NCBI GenBank assembly: GCA_034336665.1 | Contig: JAPFBE010000002.1 | Span: 17,896,906-17,960,905, forward strand | Direction: 5' to 3' | DNA: 64,000 bases | Source: Luscinia megarhynchos | Taxonomy: Eukaryota; Chordata; Aves; Passeriformes; Turdidae | Part shown: one piece after another, positions 61,069-64,000 of the stretch | Position numbering within the stretch: the first letter of the stretch is position 1 | Layout: each line of letters starts with the position of its first letter | Program-made: the position numbers and the translations under genes | The notes under the pieces: generated by a model | Databases searched by the model: none | Seen by the model: only the letters and a program-made list of their open reading frames with translations | What the model was told of the DNA's origin: nothing

Positions 61069-64000
61069 TTAGCGCCCAATAGACCCACTGCTGAAGGCTG
61101 AGTATGAGTAGGAATATGAAGAGCTTGCTGAGGCATCAAAGCTTCCTCTCCTAGACCCGCTGCGTGAGCCTGAACGCGAGCCAGAGCGAGAGCCAGAGCG
61201 AGAGCCAGGTGCCGAGGAGACATTGTAGGGACTGGATATGCCTTTAGAGGAAACAGAGGCTGCTTCCAACAGTTTAAGCCCAGTGATATCTTCCACCATT
61301 GAGCGGTTCATTGCATCTTTGTAGGATATTTTCAGCTTGGTCTTGGGGCAGGTCAGAATTTTGGGATAGCTGTTGGTGTCTTGTAATTTCTGGGCAGCGC
61401 GACCATCAATTAACCCATTCCTAATGGCTTCTTCAGTAGTTATTCTTCCACGCACTTCTGGGTCCACAAGACCTCCAGTGAGGTACTGGAATTCAAGGAA
61501 CCGCTGCCCAGCCTCGTAAGGCAGCCACTTTTCCTTCACTGCTTCAGCTGCTGACATCCTCTTGCGTCCGCCCTTTATGCCTTCGAACCCTATGAAGGCC
61601 TTCTGGGCTGGTTTGAGACGTGTGGCCATATCCTGATCGATGATGCCTTGGCTAGTGGCTTCCTGGAGGGAAAGCCTCTGGCCAGTGGTAGGGCATATTA
61701 TGCCGCCAGTGCATGCCTGGGCTTCAAGCAACCGCTGCCCGGTGATGCTATCCACGATGCCCCGCTGTATAGCTTCTGAAATGGAAATTTTCTCCAAGTT
61801 TTCCGTGTCAAATATGGCTGCAATAGGACTGCACTCATCTGGGGTCTCTGAGAAAGAACCGCTCCTGATCACTGAAGATGAGCTCCTGACGCTCAGCACG
61901 GTGGGAGAGCGAGTCACGGACTCGTGCCGGAACACCTCGTCAGTGCCATTACGGCAGGAAATCATGTCTGCAAACTGGGTCAGGCTCAAGCTGCCAGAAC
62001 GGTACTGGTCAAAAAACTTCCTCTCCACCAGGCCTTTATCAATGGCATCTTGGATGTCGTACTGGCTACCTGTTTTCCTGTCGACAAGGACTACTCTGCT
62101 GCTGCCATCTGATCCCGTGATAGTTATTTCTTCCCACTCGCACTCCTGTTCAGCTAGTTCTGTGTAGGTGTCATAATCTATGAGGCCCTTGCTGTACGCC
62201 TCCTGAACGGACATCTCCCGGTTTGTTTCTGGATCTACAATGACCACCCTGCGCTTCCTAAGGGTGTTCTTCTGCGAGGTGTGCACCACCTTCTTCTTCT
62301 CCCTCAGGGGCAGAAGGCAGAGACCCGTTGCATCATCCTTTATGCATCTTTCTTTCAGCTGCAAGTAGGTCAAGTTCTCCTCTGTGTTGGGATCGAAGAA
62401 CCCTTTGGTGTCATCACTAGGATCACTAAGGATCTGGTTGAGCTCCTCATTGAAGTAGCCACGTTTGTAGGCCGTCTCCACTGGCAAGCGGTAGCTCTCC
62501 TTGGGGTCGATGATCCCTCCAGTGGCGATCTGGGCCTCCAGCAGACGAATGCCATGGCCTCTCTCTATGAGCTCTTTGTTCATTGCTTGGAACAGAGAAA
62601 TGATGTTCCCAGTTTCTGGATCTTTGTACCCAGTGACAGCTCTTTCAGCAGAGAGAAGTTTCTCTTTAAATTCAATTCCAACAAGGCCTCTTTTGTAAGC
62701 TTCCTCAACGGGCAGCCTCACGTTGCTGACAGGATCCACTATGAACCCAGTGGCTGCCTGGGCTTCCAGGAGTTCCAGGGCTGTCCCTGGCCTAACCAAA
62801 CCTATTTTCATAGCCTGGTAAATGCCGAGTTTCTCTTTAGTAGCCTCATTGTAGATACCAGCAATACAGCTAGAGCCTTGAAGGAAATCAATAATTCTCT
62901 CACTCACTTCTTCCACTGTAATTGCACCTCTTTCCAAGTCATTCCTTGTTGATTCCTTAATGATTCCAGCCTCAAGCAGTGCATCCGCTGAGACAGGCTG
63001 CCTGATCCCTTGGAATGACATACTCCTCTTCTGCACTGGAAGGAGGAGCAGACCAGTGTGTGGTTCAATCCTGCATTTTTCCTTCAGCTGCATGTAAGTG
63101 ACTGCCTTCTTGGTGGTGGGATCAATGAAGTTCTTTGTATTGCCTTGGCAGTTGTTTAGCATCCTGTACAGGTCTTTGTCAATCAGCCCACGAGATAAAG
63201 CTACCTCTTTGGGTAGGAAAACACTGTTGACAGGATCAACAATACCTCCTACAGCCAGCTGAGCTTCAAGCAGACGAATTCCAGTTTCTCTGTCAACCAA
63301 GTTTTTCTTGATGGCTTCAGACACGGGCACAGTTTTGCCTGAGAAAGGATCCTTAAATCCTGTAATAGCCTTTTCTGCTGTATAGATCTGCTCTCTGTCA
63401 TCGAAGTCAATCAGGTCTCTGGCGATAGCACTGTCCACTGTCAGTATCTCGTTTCGATGTGGGTCTATCACACCTCCTGTTGCTGCCTGGGCTTCTAGGA
63501 GCAGGACTGCATTTTCTGCTGTGAGCAGCTGATTCCGTTTGGCCTCAACAAAAGAGTACTTCTGCCTGGGCGAAAGGGACACCCCTGCAATAGCACCTGC
63601 CCCCTTGAGGTAGGGTTCAATGTCAGCTGCGACCTCTTCCACCGACCTCTGCCCCTTCAGCAGTTTATCCAGGGTGAGTTTGTCTATCAGCTGGCACTCA
63701 TACAGCTGCATGGCTGTGATCTTCTTCCGCAGCCCGCTGAACACCAGCTTGGAGGCATCAATACAGAAGTCTTCCTCGGTCTGCGTAGATCTGTGAGCCC
63801 CATATGGGCGCTGCTTGAGTTTCTCAATCTCTCTTTGCAGCCTGAGACGCTCTGACTCCAACTCTGACTGGTTTTTGACAGCGGTCTCTTCTAGTCTGCA
63901 CCGGTATCTCTCCTCAATCCGTTTGATTTCCATCTGCAGCCTTTCGATCTCACTCCTCAGGCTGTTCTTCTCCCTCTCACTCTTCTCCCTCTCACACTGG
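61069..64000 (-). CDS. DSP: Desmoplakin, last coding exon (C-terminal 976 residues, 5' end outside window)
   Basis: Desmoplakin links desmosomal cadherin-plakoglobin-plakophilin complexes to intermediate filaments at the cytoplasmic face of desmosomes. The frame is open from the window edge to a TAA at 61069-61071, with no intron visible. In visible-residue numbering, about 1-65 is a charged, Glu/Lys/Arg-rich end of the coiled-coil rod. About 135-325, 370-565 and 720-915 are three plakin-repeat domains (A, B, C) carrying the recurring LLEAQ..TGG and IDP / VDP signatures. The linker between B and C holds the motif [18 protein letters not shown]. The tail at about 931-952 is a Gly-Ser-Arg repeat followed by RRGSFDA, which matches the region around human Ser2849, a phosphorylation site that tunes filament binding. 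The protein ends in SSGSIGR. The order and spacing of domains match the vertebrate DSP tail throughout, and no break was seen. Upstream exons lie beyond 64000. Confidence 0.98.
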   Translation of the reverse strand, partial: QCEREKSEREKNSLRSEIERLQMEIKRIEERYRCRLEETAVKNQSELESERLRLQREIEKLKQRPYGAHRSTQTEEDFCIDASKLVFSGLRKKITAMQLYECQLIDKLTLDKLLKGQRSVEEVAADIEPYLKGAGAIAGVSLSPRQKYSFVEAKRNQLLTAENAVLLLEAQAATGGVIDPHRNEILTVDSAIARDLIDFDDREQIYTAEKAITGFKDPFSGKTVPVSEAIKKNLVDRETGIRLLEAQLAVGGIVDPVNSVFLPKEVALSRGLIDKDLYRMLNNCQGNTKNFIDPTTKKAVTYMQLKEKCRIEPHTGLLLLPVQKRSMSFQGIRQPVSADALLEAGIIKESTRNDLERGAITVEEVSERIIDFLQGSSCIAGIYNEATKEKLGIYQAMKIGLVRPGTALELLEAQAATGFIVDPVSNVRLPVEEAYKRGLVGIEFKEKLLSAERAVTGYKDPETGNIISLFQAMNKELIERGHGIRLLEAQIATGGIIDPKESYRLPVETAYKRGYFNEELNQILSDPSDDTKGFFDPNTEENLTYLQLKERCIKDDATGLCLLPLREKKKVVHTSQKNTLRKRRVVIVDPETNREMSVQEAYSKGLIDYDTYTELAEQECEWEEITITGSDGSSRVVLVDRKTGSQYDIQDAIDKGLVERKFFDQYRSGSLSLTQFADMISCRNGTDEVFRHESVTRSPTVLSVRSSSSVIRSGSFSETPDECSPIAAIFDTENLEKISISEAIQRGIVDSITGQRLLEAQACTGGIICPTTGQRLSLQEATSQGIIDQDMATRLKPAQKAFIGFEGIKGGRKRMSAAEAVKEKWLPYEAGQRFLEFQYLTGGLVDPEVRGRITTEEAIRNGLIDGRAAQKLQDTNSYPKILTCPKTKLKISYKDAMNRSMVEDITGLKLLEAASVSSKGISSPYNVSSAPGSRSGSRSGSRSGSRSGSRRGSFDASASSSYSYSYSAFSSGSIGR
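61161..61208 (-). repeat. DSP: 12-nt tandem repeat encoding the Gly-Ser-Arg tail of DSP
   Basis: The DNA is a run of near-identical 12-nt units encoding GSRS. It makes up the basic Ser-rich tail of desmoplakin, just before the conserved RRGSFDA motif. Copies nearest the middle are almost identical, so this coding array could change length by slippage between species or individuals. Confidence 0.8.

Noticed and set aside
61640..62952. Plus-strand frames of 175 and 223 codons under DSP
   Set aside because: They are antisense shadows of the conserved DSP plakin-repeat exon.

Overview
This window looks like nuclear DNA of a bird, probably a songbird. The evidence is CR1 LINE 3' ends carrying the avian CR1 tail, an avian ERV long terminal repeat, a protein of the bird-expanded maestro HEAT-like repeat (MROH) type, and an avian desmoplakin C-terminus. 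Only two protein-coding genes can be supported, both on the minus strand. They are the 3' part of DSP at the right edge and a complete-looking 19-exon MROH-family gene at 41.5-48.3 kb. There is nothing bacterial here, and no tRNA, rRNA or CRISPR array was seen.

Layout. 1-41 kb is AT-rich non-coding DNA with small repeats: an ERV LTR at 6.5 kb, CR1 pieces at 21.5, 26.4 and 39.4 kb, and a (TATAGA)n hexamer array at 31.0 kb. It also holds two isolated CpG-rich patches, at 25.93-26.29 and 36.53-36.67 kb, with no gene attached. 41.5-48.3 kb is a compact, GC-richer block with the MROH-like gene. I traced its exons base by base: 19 coding exons with GT..AG introns, matching phases and no in-frame stop, giving 758 residues. 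48.9-60.4 kb is AT-rich non-coding DNA with one CR1 tail near 57 kb and a possible second CR1 scrap at 49.25 kb. 60.37-64.0 kb is the DSP 3' UTR and last coding exon, which runs off the window.

The most notable structure is a pair of diverged direct repeats of about 360 bp, at about 40.22-40.58 and 48.57-48.93 kb, that bracket the whole MROH block. This suggests that the block entered this locus as genomic DNA, introns included, or is one unit of an old tandem array. In human, the DNA just 3' of DSP holds SNRNP48 and then BMP6. I see neither in the 60 kb on the 3' side of DSP here, although short exons could escape reading by eye.

The two genes do not form a functional unit. DSP is a desmosomal plakin that anchors intermediate filaments. 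The MROH-like protein is an alpha-helical HEAT-repeat protein of unknown role.
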